From Macrostomum hystrix (Eukaryota; Platyhelminthes; Macrostomidae): a stretch of 64,000 nt of DNA. The notes beneath the pieces are model-generated. The model was not told the origin of the DNA. It saw nothing but the letters and a program-made list of their open reading frames with translations, and searched no databases. Shown here in pieces: positions 1-8,906 of this stretch. Location of the stretch: positions 558,001 through 622,000 of the forward strand of contig CATNEN010000007.1 in assembly GCA_950097015.1 (NCBI GenBank). The letters run 5' to 3'. The position numbers and the translations under genes were made by a program. Within the stretch, counting starts at the first letter, position 1, and every line of letters begins with the position of its first letter.

Positions 1-72
1 CTGAAGTCCTCCAGGTGAGATGGATTGCACATTTTTGCTTTTCGATATCGTAAATCTATGTCAGGGAGAGAT

Positions 73-205
73 GGAATGAAAGGTAGAGTGAGAGGTGGAG
101 TGAGAGTTGGAGTGAGAGGTGGAGTGAGAGGTGGAGTGAGAGTTAGAGTGAGAGGTGGAGTGAAAGGTAGAGTGAGAGGTAGAGTGAGAGTTTAATCCTT
201 GCATT
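73..205. repeat. 12-bp G/A-rich minisatellite, first block
   Basis: Imperfect copies of a 12-bp unit (GGTGGAGTGAGA and variants) are read directly from the sequence. The block precedes the two larger copies that start at 221. The reading frames it opens on both strands (RGGV or SHST repeats) follow from the 12-bp period and are not evidence of a gene. Confidence 0.9.
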
Positions 206-220
206 TAGGCCCCGTCTCTG

Positions 221-765
221 TCTTTTATGTTAAACTGAAGTAGAGTAAGAGGTGGAGTGAGAGGTGGAGTGAGAGGTGGAGTGAGAGGTGGAGTGAAAGG
301 TAGAGTGAGAGGAGGAGTGAGAGGTGGAGTGAGAGGTGGAGTGAGAGGTGGAGTGAGAGGTGGAGTGAGAGGTGGAGTGAAAGGTAGAGTGAGAGGAGGA
401 GTGAGAGGTGGAGTGAGAGGTGGAGTGAAAGGTAGAGTGAGAGGTGGAGTGAGAGGTGGAGTGAGAGGTGGAGTGAAAGGTAGAGTGAAAGGTAGAGTGA
501 GAGGTGGAGTGAGAGGTGGAGTGAAAGGCAGAGTGAAAGGTAGAGTAAGAGGTGGAGTGAGAGGTGGAGTGAGAGAAATGTCTGTCAGTCAAGTCAGTCT
601 GTCCGACAATCTGGTTTAATTCTTTCTCTAAAAGATCTTTTCTAAAAATGACCACTTTCGATATACCTGGATGACTCTCTGGAGCCACCCAGCCTACGCT
701 TCGTCCGCAACCTGATCCAAAGAAAACGGTCCATTGTCGAAACAATTCGGCTATTGAAACCGAGG
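221..765. repeat. 545-bp duplicated unit, copy 1
   Basis: The unit begins TCTTTTATGTTAAACTGAAG and ends at GAAACCGAGG. It holds a 12-bp minisatellite at about 240-575, then about 190 bp of unique sequence. The same 545 bp follow immediately at 766-1310 with no difference that I can see. A very recent tandem duplication or an assembly artefact are equally possible. Confidence 0.9.
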
Positions 766-1310
766 TCTTTTATGTTAAACTGAAGTAGAGTAAGAGGTGG
801 AGTGAGAGGTGGAGTGAGAGGTGGAGTGAGAGGTGGAGTGAAAGGTAGAGTGAGAGGAGGAGTGAGAGGTGGAGTGAGAGGTGGAGTGAGAGGTGGAGTG
901 AGAGGTGGAGTGAGAGGTGGAGTGAAAGGTAGAGTGAGAGGAGGAGTGAGAGGTGGAGTGAGAGGTGGAGTGAAAGGTAGAGTGAGAGGTGGAGTGAGAG
1001 GTGGAGTGAGAGGTGGAGTGAAAGGTAGAGTGAAAGGTAGAGTGAGAGGTGGAGTGAGAGGTGGAGTGAAAGGCAGAGTGAAAGGTAGAGTAAGAGGTGG
1101 AGTGAGAGGTGGAGTGAGAGAAATGTCTGTCAGTCAAGTCAGTCTGTCCGACAATCTGGTTTAATTCTTTCTCTAAAAGATCTTTTCTAAAAATGACCAC
1201 TTTCGATATACCTGGATGACTCTCTGGAGCCACCCAGCCTACGCTTCGTCCGCAACCTGATCCAAAGAAAACGGTCCATTGTCGAAACAATTCGGCTATT
1301 GAAACCGAGG
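766..1310. repeat. 545-bp duplicated unit, copy 2
   Basis: This is the exact second copy of 221-765, followed by sequence (1311 on) not present after copy 1. The minus-strand frame through it is a low-complexity S-H-S-T repeat preceded by about 100 residues that I do not recognise. Confidence 0.9.
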
Positions 1311-1385
1311 GTGCTCTGCGCTGAAGATATGCGGCAGGCGCGGCGCAAGTTTCAGTGTGGTGTAAGTTATCGATAATCAAAGGGA

Positions 1386-1636
1386 GTTGAATCAAAGGGA
1401 AATAGAGATGGCGGGTTCATTTCAGCCTAGCACAAATTCTGTCAAAGCCCTTGGTTATAAGATTTCTTCCCATTTATAGTCTGTGTGATGCGCATGATTT
1501 AATTATTGATTGCTAAATTGTTTCCAGTTCCAGATGATCACTTCAGTTGGCACATTCAGATCAGCTATCAACTATAAAGATTCATGCTTAAGATTCATGT
1601 TAGACAGTTCGCAGCAAGTATTTGCGGATCAAACCG
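1386..1636 (+). repeat. Dispersed repeat, copy 1
   Basis: About 250 bp here reappear with scattered substitutions and small indels at 22813-23076. Both copies end at the same point (GATCAAACCGA). Nothing in it looks coding, and the family is unknown to me. The following 1637-1928 has no recognisable gene; a short GC-rich hairpin (GGGGTGGGTGG with its complement) lies near 1889-1915. Confidence 0.75.
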
Positions 1637-1928
1637 AGGACCCAATCCACAATGTCTGGTTTGTTTACCCCGAACATAGCCTCTCCAAATGCCAAATATG
1701 AAGGACTGACCAGAGCTGTGAACATTTTTTGTTTGGCTGGCTGTCTATTTAAGCGCCATAAATTATTTACCCGCTTGATGCTGAAAGTGATAGTGAAGGA
1801 TAGTGCTTTGGTTTGCATGGGTGCTTGCGCCTGGGCAAACCGGCTTTAGTGATCAGTCAACCCCTGCCTTTGCTGTGCATCTGTGTGTGGGGTGGGTGGC
1901 CGTCCCCACCCACCCCGACTGCTGCCTT

Positions 1929-2334
1929 TTAAGGTGAGTCTCTCGGCTACTCGCATTTCGCCAGCCGCCTGTCGGCCCAATCATTGTTTATCTATTCCTC
2001 TCTTCCTTTTTTACTTTTCAAAATTAAAGGCAGGGGCTGTTGCGCCAATGACGTAATTCGTTTTATAAGCTCAAGATCAATAAATCTGTTGATTTTTGCA
2101 ATTTGCAATTTTGCGCTGGCTGAGAAAATTGCAATTTCCGATTCATTTTTTCATAATCAATAAGGTTTGACGGATATGTGTTAGGAACGAAAAATGACAC
2201 TTTTTTTATGGCGCCGGCATACTTTTCAATTATCTATTGGCTTTTTATAGAGGAACAAGTGGCGCGAATAGACAAACAGTTTTTTTTTCGATGACAGTCG
2301 GCTGGCGAAATGCGAGTCTCTCACCTCGCGTTAA
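1929..2334. mobile_element. MITE-like element with inverted ends
   Basis: An inverted pair of about 20-24 bp (core CTCGCATTTCGCCAGCC) lies at 1950-1973 and, as its complement, at 2291-2317. Weaker pairing (GGTGAG/CTCACC) continues outward. The roughly 400-bp, AT-rich, non-coding interval is flanked by TTAA at 1929-1932 and 2331-2334, which would suit a TTAA-targeting transposon. The extreme ends do not align perfectly, so the exact limits are uncertain. I see nothing recognisable in 2335-2831. Confidence 0.45.
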
Positions 2335-2868
2335 CTCATTTTGCGCGCTGCTCTTGCTTGAAGTTGAAATTTATGCTTTAATTATCATCTAAAATATGCC
2401 CTTAACTCAAGTTTGACGCTAAACTACATAGCTATTGAGGTCGCTTCTCGCTGCGCGCGCCTCGGCCGCTTGTTCTTCACCATTACATCGCTTTGTGTTC
2501 GGCTGGTCACTGATTAAATGCGCTGGCCATCTATAGGTGCTGATTTTTATTTATTTATTTTTCGATAAGATAAATTAAATTCTTCGACAAACAATAAAAA
2601 AGAAAAAATCAAAGTGTGGTAAAAATAGGATTTTTTTGTTAGGGGGGGAGCGCATGGGAGTTGAAAATGAAAAAGAGCCAAAAACGCAAAGGACAATAGG
2701 AATAAAATAAAATGGTTTCCCAGTCGTCTTGTGACATTTATATAGTAAGATATTTCTTCTGCTCTAAGTGAAGTTTAGAGTTTTCCCCGAAATTTTATTT
2801 GCAAAATTCGATTATGGATCTTTAGAGTTTGTGTTGTGGGTTTCGTTACGATAATTCCGTAAATAGTT

Positions 2869-2967
2869 TTCTAGAACTTTCTACCACTTGTTATAACACT
2901 CTGTTGTTTCCAGAATCTTCTCTGCGCCTCCCCCGCGGGCTATCTATGAGAACTTTCTAGAAAGTTC
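2869..2967 (+). promoter_or_regulatory. Heat-shock-element clusters in the 5' LTR
   Basis: Three runs of alternating GAA/TTC pentamers are read directly: TTCnnGAAnnTTC at 2869-2881, TTCnnGAAnnTTC at 2908-2920, and GAAnnTTCnnGAAnnTTC at 2950-2967. The last sits in a perfect 22-bp palindrome (2948-2969). That makes ten perfect units within 100 bp, ending about 20 bp upstream of the TATA box. This is the arrangement of HSF1-bound heat-shock promoters. The 3' LTR repeats the sites at 7595-7607, 7634-7646 and 7676-7693. Confidence 0.8.
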
Positions 2968-2986
2968 TCCCACTCGCTCCCCAGGC

Positions 2987-2994
2987 TATAAATA
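2987..2994 (+). promoter_or_regulatory. TATA box of the LTR promoter
   Basis: TATAAATA lies downstream of the heat-shock-type sites. Transcription would be expected to begin about 30 bp on, near 3015-3020, leaving a leader of about 245 nt before the gag-pol ATG at 3265. Confidence 0.65.
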
Positions 2995-3174
2995 GAAACC
3001 CCCGCGCGGTGCGCACACTCAAAACCCCTTTCCAGTATTTAATAATACTGCTGTTACAAATATACGCTTATCCAGTCGACTGCCGAGTGCTCCTTTCGGC
3101 GCTATACTTACATTTACCGACACTACAATTGGAATCTCTGTATTCGTAACTTCAAGAATACAACAGGGATTTTC

Positions 3175-3193
3175 TGGCGTCGCAAGCAGGATC
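3175..3193 (+). other. Candidate primer-binding site
   Basis: TGGCGTCGCAAGCAGGATC starts nine bases after the 5' LTR. TGG pairs with a tRNA CCA end, and the rest has the shape of a tRNA-Ser 3' end (CCTGC...GCGCCA type). The tRNA identity is inferred from general knowledge of tRNA-Ser ends. Confidence 0.45.
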
Positions 3194-3264
3194 TTGATCA
3201 ACTTCGAGGACGTCTAATCTACAACGACTGTCACTATTGACCGAAGGATCAAGCTACTACAATC

Positions 3265-6200
3265 ATGCCCGAAACGATGCAAGACGAGGATATAATCAGC
3301 CTCCTACGGCAGCAGATGGAAGAAGAGCGCCAACAGCGGAACGCTGACCGGCAGATGATGCTCGACCTCATTCGGTCTCTAAAGCCTGCAGCGGACCAGT
3401 CCCAGGCTGCAGCTTTGCCGACACATGTGACGACGTCGACTCCGGGTTTCTCGCCATTCGACGCCACGTCCGAGCTCTGGCCCGACTACTTGGCCAGATT
3501 CTGCACCTTCACGGGCGCGAACTCCATACCCGACGACAAGAAGGCTCAGGTGTTCCTGACGAACCAGTCTCCGTCTGTCCACAAGCTTCTCTCAAACTTG
3601 GCAGCGCAGCAGACGCCGCGGAAGGAGATCAACAAGCTCACTATGGACGAGATTGAGAAGTTCATGGAAGAACAGTATGACACCAAGCGCTTCATCGTGC
3701 GGGAGCGTTTCCGGTTCTGGAGCGACATGCGGCGGAAACCGGGTGAGACGATCCAGGAAATGGCTGCGAGAATCCGCCAGGATGCAACCACCTGCGATTT
3801 CTCTTCCATCAAAGATCCACTGGACGAGGCGCTGCGCACGCGTTTCATCTGCTCAGTGAGGAACGAAGCAGTACTCAAAGCTTTGTTCAAATTAAAGGTG
3901 GAAGAGCTCACGTTCGCCCGGGCTGTCGAGATCGCCATCGAGACAGAGGAAGCCGCCCGAGTCGCCAAGGAGACGGTTTACGGCGACAAATCCAGCCCCG
4001 TTAACAAGGTTAAGCAGAAGGTTCGGCGACCCGGAGCCACTTCGGCGAAATTTACGACAGATTCTACTGCTTCCAGGTCTACTACTGACTCTGCGTCTGG
4101 TTCGTGCTACCGCTGCGGAGCGAAGAACCATCGGGCAAACGATTGCCGATTCAAAGACGCGACCTGCCGGCACTGCAAAAAGGTGGGTCACCTAGAATCT
4201 GTCTGCCGTTCCAAGGCCAAAGGATCTGCCCCTGCGGCGAACTTCAAGAAGCCAGTGAAACAGGTCGAGGAGCATGTGCTTGTACATGCTGTAGCCCGAA
4301 CCGAGGACGACCTGCCTAAGCTGGAAGTGTCGATCCACATCCAAGGCAAGGCTCTCGCCATCGAGGTCGACACTGCGACAAACGGCAACTTCATCACAGA
4401 GTCATTCTGGAAGAAGCTGGGGACGCCGCCGCTCGAAGTAGCGAAGTCACGCTACGAGTCCGCCAGCCGACACGACTTACCTCTACTAGGTACCTTCGTC
4501 GGGAAAACGACATTGCCTGGCTCAGCTCCTGAGCACGACATCCAGTACATCGTCACACAGGTGCCCGGCTTGAATCTACTCGGCCGGACCGCCACGAAGC
4601 TGTTGGGAATCTCCGTCGACAAACTGCTCGGCGCTGCCAGCGCCATTCAAGAAGTCAACGCAGTGTTTGACCACCTGCCGCCGGACGAGGCTCTTCAAAA
4701 GGCCTGCCGAAATCTTTGCGACGAATTCCCGGACCTGTGGAAGGACGAGCTGGGTTGCCTCAAGGACTTCAAGCTCGAGTTGCAGTTTAACCCGGATGCA
4801 AAGCCGGTGTTCCGGAAGGCTAGGCCTGTCCCCTTCGCCATCCGCGAGGAGCTCGAGCGCGCCTACAACGAGGGCATCAGGAGAGGCATCTGGGAGCCTA
4901 CTGACTTCAATGACTACGGGACGCCCGTGGTCCCCGTGCGAAAGCCCTCGACCGGCTCAGAGCATCCGAAACTGCGAGTCTGCGGAGACTACTCGTGCAC
5001 TATCAACCCGCAGCTGGAAGACAACCGTCACCCGCTGCCCCTCCCAGAGGAACTGCTACAGAAGCTGGGAGGCAGCTACTGCTTCTCAAAGGTAGATCTG
5101 GCCGACGCCTACAACCAGATCGAGTTGGGACCGATGAGTCAGAGGCGCCTGGCACTGAGCACCCACCGGGGTGTGCTTCTTCAGAAGCGGCTCGCTTTCG
5201 GCCCGAAGTCTGCAGTGGGTGAGTTCCAGTTCTTCATGGAAATGGTAGCCGGTGATCTGCCCGGAGTCGTTTTCTACTTGGACGACTACCTGGTCGGCGG
5301 CGCGACCGCTGATGAGCATCTCGCAAACCTACGCCGGCTTTTGCAACGCCTTTCTGACAAGGGACTTCGCTGTCGACGGGAGAAGTGCAAATTCGCCATG
5401 CCCAGCATCGAGTACCTTGGCTATGTACTGTCGAAAGAAGGCATCGCCAAGGGAACCAAGGTGGACGCTGTCCGCGAAATGCCTCCACCAAAGGACGTGT
5501 CCAGCCTCCGGTCATTCCTCGGCTCGGTCCAGTTCTACGCGAAGTTTCTGCCGCCAAGCATGGCCACGATCTCCGAGCCGCTGTACCGGCTCACCAGGAG
5601 GGACACACCGTGGACCTGGAAAGACACAGAGCAGCGGGCCTTCGACCAGATCAAGGAGGAGCTCTCGTCGGACAACGTGCTGGTCCACTACAATGCCGAC
5701 CTCCCTCTCGGGCTCTCCTGCGACGCATCCAACGTCGGGATCGGCGCCGTCCTGTTCCACCGCTACCCGGATGGTAGCGAGCGGCCGATCGCCAACGCTT
5801 CAAAGTCTCTGACGGATGCTCAGCGCCGCTATCCTCAGATTCAGAAGGAAGCCCTTTCAATCATCTTCGGCCTAAAGAAGTTTTTCCAATACTTGTTCAA
5901 CCGCAAGTTCATCCTGGTCACGGACCATAAGCCGTTGATTTCGCTATTTGGGCCCGAAAAGGAGACACCGGTGATGGCAGCAAACCGACTGGCTCGTTGG
6001 GCGAACCTGCTCCACAATTTCACCTACGAAATCGAGTACCGCCAGACGAAGAGTCACGGAAATGCGGACGCCTTAAGTCGCCTGCCAGTCGGAGACGACC
6101 CAGACTTCGACGGGGAGGAGAGCACAGCCGACTTCGACATGGTCTGTGCGATCAAGGTCCTGAGCCTGCAGATCCGACCGGCTGACGCCTCAGCCGTAGC

Positions 6201-7518
6201 CAAGGAATCATCGAGGGACCCAGTCATCTCCACCGCCATGCGCTACTGTCGAGAAGGTTGGCCGCCAATCGGGCGAGACGAGGACGCTGAGCTGGCCCGC
6301 CTGCGGAAAGTCAAAGATTCGCTGTCCTGCTGCAACGGATGTCTTCTGCAGGGCTGTCGTCTTGTGATTCCTCAAAACCTTCGGAAGGAGGTGCTGAAAA
6401 TCCTCCACCTCGGACACTTTGGAATTCAGAGGATGAAGCAGCTGGCTCGATCGGCAGTCTACTGGCCGAACATCGACGACGACGTCGAGCACCTGTGCCG
6501 CGGCTGCCATAGCTGCGCTGAGCACCAAAATCATCCGCCAAAGGCCGCCGTTCATCCGTGGATGATGCCTGAGAAGCCTTGGAGTCGCCTACATCTGGAT
6601 CACGCAGTCAACTTCCTCGGCACCAACTGGCTAGTGCTCACGGACGCCTACTCGAAGTACCCGTGCATACACCCGACGCAATCCATGTCAACGCGGGCAA
6701 CGATCGAGCTTCTGGAAGAAGACTTCGCCCACTTCGGCTACCCTCACGCCATCGTCACAGACAATGCAGCGGCATTCATGGCTGAGGAGTTTCAAGCTTG
6801 GTGTCGCGAACACGGCATCGCGCACCTCACAGGAGCTCCGTATCATCCTGCAACAAACGGAGCGGCCGAACGACTGGTTCAGACCTTCAAGAAGGCCCTG
6901 AAGAAATCCAGCCTGCCACCTGCCAGGGCGCTACAGCAGTTCCTGATGCAGTACCGACGGACTCCTGCGGTCAACGGCTACTCTCCGAGCGAACTCCTAA
7001 ATGGCCGGCAGATCAGGACGCAGATTGATACTCTGCTGCCATCTCCAGCCCAGGATCGCCAAGTCAAGCAGGCCGAAGAGTCCAGAGCTCGGAAAAAGGT
7101 GTCTCGCGTCCGAGAAGGCTACAACGTCGGAGATCCGGTCTACGCTCGCTACTACGGACCACGCCGCGAGAAGGAAGGCCGCTGGGTTCCGGCAGTGGTC
7201 ACCAAGCGGCACGGCAGCCGCAGCGTCAACGTCAAGGTTGTCCCAAGCGGCCCGGTGTGGCGACGGCACTTCGACCAGCTTCAACCGCGACACGTGTCCG
7301 CGGAAGACAGCGAGCCAGGATCACTGCCGACTCAACAAAACGAAACGGCCGGCCACCTGATGCTGCCGGCCACACCAGCGGTGGCACATCCAGGATCTCG
7401 ACCCAGGCCTCCAGGATGGCGAGCGCCGGACCAAGTCCAACACCCGCCGCCCTACGGACCAGATAATCCACGACGGTCGGCTAGGCAGCGAAAGCCACGG
7501 CTACAAATGGACTTATAG
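3265..7518 (+). CDS. Gag-Pol polyprotein of the gypsy element
   Basis: One frame of 1417 residues encodes all enzymes needed for retrotransposition. The gag part has two CCHC zinc knuckles at about residues 281-313 (CYRCGAKNHRANDC and CRHCKKVGHLESVC). A retropepsin-like protease follows at about 367, with VDTATNGNF: the usual DTG/DSG triad reads DTA. Reverse transcriptase has YLDD at about 670, RNase H begins near 816, and integrase has an HHCC finger at about 1046-1085. The integrase D,D,E residues are at about 1111 (HLDHAVN), 1164 (VTDNAAAF) and 1200 (GAAERL). Gag and pol are fused without a frameshift. The start is the first ATG of the open frame, 100 bases after the LTR. No chromodomain is seen at the C-terminus. 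Confidence 0.93.
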   Translation: MPETMQDEDIISLLRQQMEEERQQRNADRQMMLDLIRSLKPAADQSQAAALPTHVTTSTPGFSPFDATSELWPDYLARFCTFTGANSIPDDKKAQVFLTNQSPSVHKLLSNLAAQQTPRKEINKLTMDEIEKFMEEQYDTKRFIVRERFRFWSDMRRKPGETIQEMAARIRQDATTCDFSSIKDPLDEALRTRFICSVRNEAVLKALFKLKVEELTFARAVEIAIETEEAARVAKETVYGDKSSPVNKVKQKVRRPGATSAKFTTDSTASRSTTDSASGSCYRCGAKNHRANDCRFKDATCRHCKKVGHLESVCRSKAKGSAPAANFKKPVKQVEEHVLVHAVARTEDDLPKLEVSIHIQGKALAIEVDTATNGNFITESFWKKLGTPPLEVAKSRYESASRHDLPLLGTFVGKTTLPGSAPEHDIQYIVTQVPGLNLLGRTATKLLGISVDKLLGAASAIQEVNAVFDHLPPDEALQKACRNLCDEFPDLWKDELGCLKDFKLELQFNPDAKPVFRKARPVPFAIREELERAYNEGIRRGIWEPTDFNDYGTPVVPVRKPSTGSEHPKLRVCGDYSCTINPQLEDNRHPLPLPEELLQKLGGSYCFSKVDLADAYNQIELGPMSQRRLALSTHRGVLLQKRLAFGPKSAVGEFQFFMEMVAGDLPGVVFYLDDYLVGGATADEHLANLRRLLQRLSDKGLRCRREKCKFAMPSIEYLGYVLSKEGIAKGTKVDAVREMPPPKDVSSLRSFLGSVQFYAKFLPPSMATISEPLYRLTRRDTPWTWKDTEQRAFDQIKEELSSDNVLVHYNADLPLGLSCDASNVGIGAVLFHRYPDGSERPIANASKSLTDAQRRYPQIQKEALSIIFGLKKFFQYLFNRKFILVTDHKPLISLFGPEKETPVMAANRLARWANLLHNFTYEIEYRQTKSHGNADALSRLPVGDDPDFDGEESTADFDMVCAIKVLSLQIRPADASAVAKESSRDPVISTAMRYCREGWPPIGRDEDAELARLRKVKDSLSCCNGCLLQGCRLVIPQNLRKEVLKILHLGHFGIQRMKQLARSAVYWPNIDDDVEHLCRGCHSCAEHQNHPPKAAVHPWMMPEKPWSRLHLDHAVNFLGTNWLVLTDAYSKYPCIHPTQSMSTRATIELLEEDFAHFGYPHAIVTDNAAAFMAEEFQAWCREHGIAHLTGAPYHPATNGAAERLVQTFKKALKKSSLPPARALQQFLMQYRRTPAVNGYSPSELLNGRQIRTQIDTLLPSPAQDRQVKQAEESRARKKVSRVREGYNVGDPVYARYYGPRREKEGRWVPAVVTKRHGSRSVNVKVVPSGPVWRRHFDQLQPRHVSAEDSEPGSLPTQQNETAGHLMLPATPAVAHPGSRPRPPGWRAPDQVQHPPPYGPDNPRRSARQRKPRLQMDL

Positions 7519-7557
7519 ACTTTCTATCAGCTGTACTCACAGTTTTGGTGGGTGTCG

Positions 7558-7891
7558 TTTTGTGGGTTTCGTTACGATAATTCCGTAAATAGTTTTCTAG
7601 AACTTTCTACCACTTGTTATAACACTCTGTTGTTTCCAGAATCTTCTCTGCGCCTCCCCCGCGGGCTATCTATGAGAACTTTCTAGAAAGTTCTCCCACT
7701 CGCTCCCCAGGCTATAAATAGAAACCCCCGCGCGGTGCGCACACTCAAAACCCCTTTCCAGTATTTAATAATACTGCTGTTACAAATATACGCTTATCCA
7801 GTCGACTGCCGAGTGCTCCTTTCGGCGCTATACTTACATTTACCGACACTACAATTGGAATCTCTGTATTCGTTACTTCAAGAATACAACA
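7558..7891 (+). repeat. 3' LTR of the gypsy element
   Basis: Matches the 5' LTR and includes the heat-shock-type clusters, palindrome and TATA box. It is followed by the target duplicate GTTTG. Because it points outward, its promoter could drive transcription of flanking DNA towards receptor gene A, which starts about 750 bp downstream. Confidence 0.92.
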
Positions 7892-8057
7892 GTTTGTAAT
7901 TAGGGTTCATTAGGATATATGAAACTTAGCTGACTCCAACAGCATGCAGTCTGCATTTAGTTTGTGTATAAAATTGCTATCCTCATGTCTGGCCCAGCCA
8001 TCTATTCTCTTTAACCCCCTATTTTCAGGTCGTAGGTCGTAGAATTACATAGAGCTT

Positions 8058-8226
8058 AGCACACAACTAGATGTCGTAACCACAACACACAACTAGATGT
8101 CGTAACCACAACACACAACTAGATGTTGTAACCACAGCACACAACTAGATGTCGTAACCACAACACACAACTAGATGTCGTAACCACAACACACAACTAG
8201 ATGTTGTAACCACAGCACACAACTAG
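8058..8226. repeat. 26-bp tandem array
   Basis: Six full copies and a partial copy of ACACAACTAGATGTCGTAAC plus CACAAC are read directly. Every third copy carries TTG/CAG in place of TCG/CAA, so the array has a 78-bp higher-order period. The flanks 7897-8057 and 8227-8639 show no gene apart from the presumed leader of gene A, where an acceptor-like TTTTTCAG lies near 8560-8567. Confidence 0.85.
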
Positions 8227-8756
8227 CTCACAAACGACGGACAAACCGAATAACGACAAAAATTGCTGTGATGACTTTCAATTTCTAAGGAACTTGTAAA
8301 TTCGGTTGTCGCGGCAGCTGACGGGACTTTGCTTTTAGCCAATTACAACAGCTCGCTTTACTGAATTCTGAACCAATAAGACTGCATTGCTTGTAAGCTA
8401 AAGTCAGGTAGTCGCTGATACTAAATCTACCACGTATGTTAAAGTACCTAAATACCTCCGATTTACACAAGTCATTTGTTTTAATGTTAAGTGTCTACAG
8501 AGCTATTCGTTTTTTAGTACTTCCAGCTCAAAACCCGTTAGTCCCATCATATCATATCATTTTTCAGATAGAAAAGGCCTCCCTACAGTTATACCGCACA
8601 GAAAATCTGTTGAAATTCGCTTTTAATTAACAAGCCCGCATGGATATCTGTTTCCAGCTACAGCTGTGCCTCATCTGCACCATCGGTGCCGTCCATCGCT
8701 GTAAGTGTTGTTACAGTTTAAAGGTTTTTCTTTAAAATGGAATGCAATACATAGGA

Positions 8757-8890
8757 GTAACAACAACAACAACAACAAAGTACGCTGTCAGGTGGAAAAG
8801 GCAGCGTCACAGTGCATGCTTCAGAGCCTGGGCGCGAACAAAGGCCGCACCGCCGGCAGTGTCCGGCAGTGTCCGGCAATATTCCTTGCA
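8757..8890 (-). mobile_element. LINE 3'-end fragment in intron 1 of receptor A
   Basis: This matches the 3' end of the LINE fragment at 15915-16500: a trinucleotide tail ((GTT)n on the minus strand), then the last few dozen bases of the coding region. It is severely 5'-truncated. Its other edge runs into the palindrome at 8881-8906, where duplication with copy C begins. Confidence 0.65.
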
Positions 8891-8906
8891 GTGTACTGCA
8901 AGGAAT
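8881..8906. other. Palindrome at the left edge of the A/C duplication
   Basis: ATTCCTTGCAGT and its exact complement ACTGCAAGGAAT are separated by two bases. Sequence shared with 32151 onward begins inside the right arm, at about 8902. Confidence 0.85.

Larger units (their letters stand above)
2832..3165 (+). repeat. 5' LTR of the gypsy element
   Basis: It matches 7558-7891 almost base for base. It carries three clusters of heat-shock-type GAA/TTC units, a TATA box at 2987-2994 and ends in AATACAACA. The start of the 3' copy may instead lie at 7553 (TGTCGTTT), with a 5-bp difference between copies at that point. Confidence 0.92.
2832..7891 (+). mobile_element. Ty3/gypsy LTR retrotransposon, apparently intact
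   Basis: Two LTRs of about 334 bp differ visibly at only a couple of positions (A/T at 3148 versus 7874, and a small difference at the very start). They flank one gag-pol frame. A 5-bp direct repeat GTTTG precedes the 5' LTR (2827-2831) and follows the 3' LTR (7892-7896), as expected for integrase-mediated insertion. The LTR ends are TGT...ACA. Near-identical LTRs and an unbroken 1417-residue ORF indicate a recent insertion. No envelope-like ORF follows pol. Confidence 0.93.

Noticed and set aside
230-1395. Long frames of S-H-S-T or R-G-G-V repeats on both strands
   Set aside because: They follow automatically from the 12-bp minisatellite. The non-repetitive N-terminal part has no recognisable domain.
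1929-2334. Firm piggyBac-type assignment of the MITE
   Set aside because: Terminal bases are not the family's usual C-rich start, and TTAA occurs often in AT-rich DNA.
7519-7557. Envelope gene after pol that would make the element an endogenous retrovirus
   Set aside because: Only about 40 bases separate the pol stop from the 3' LTR; there is no room for an envelope.
8058-8226. CRISPR-like short repeats
   Set aside because: The 26-bp units are head to tail without spacers; this is a simple tandem repeat.
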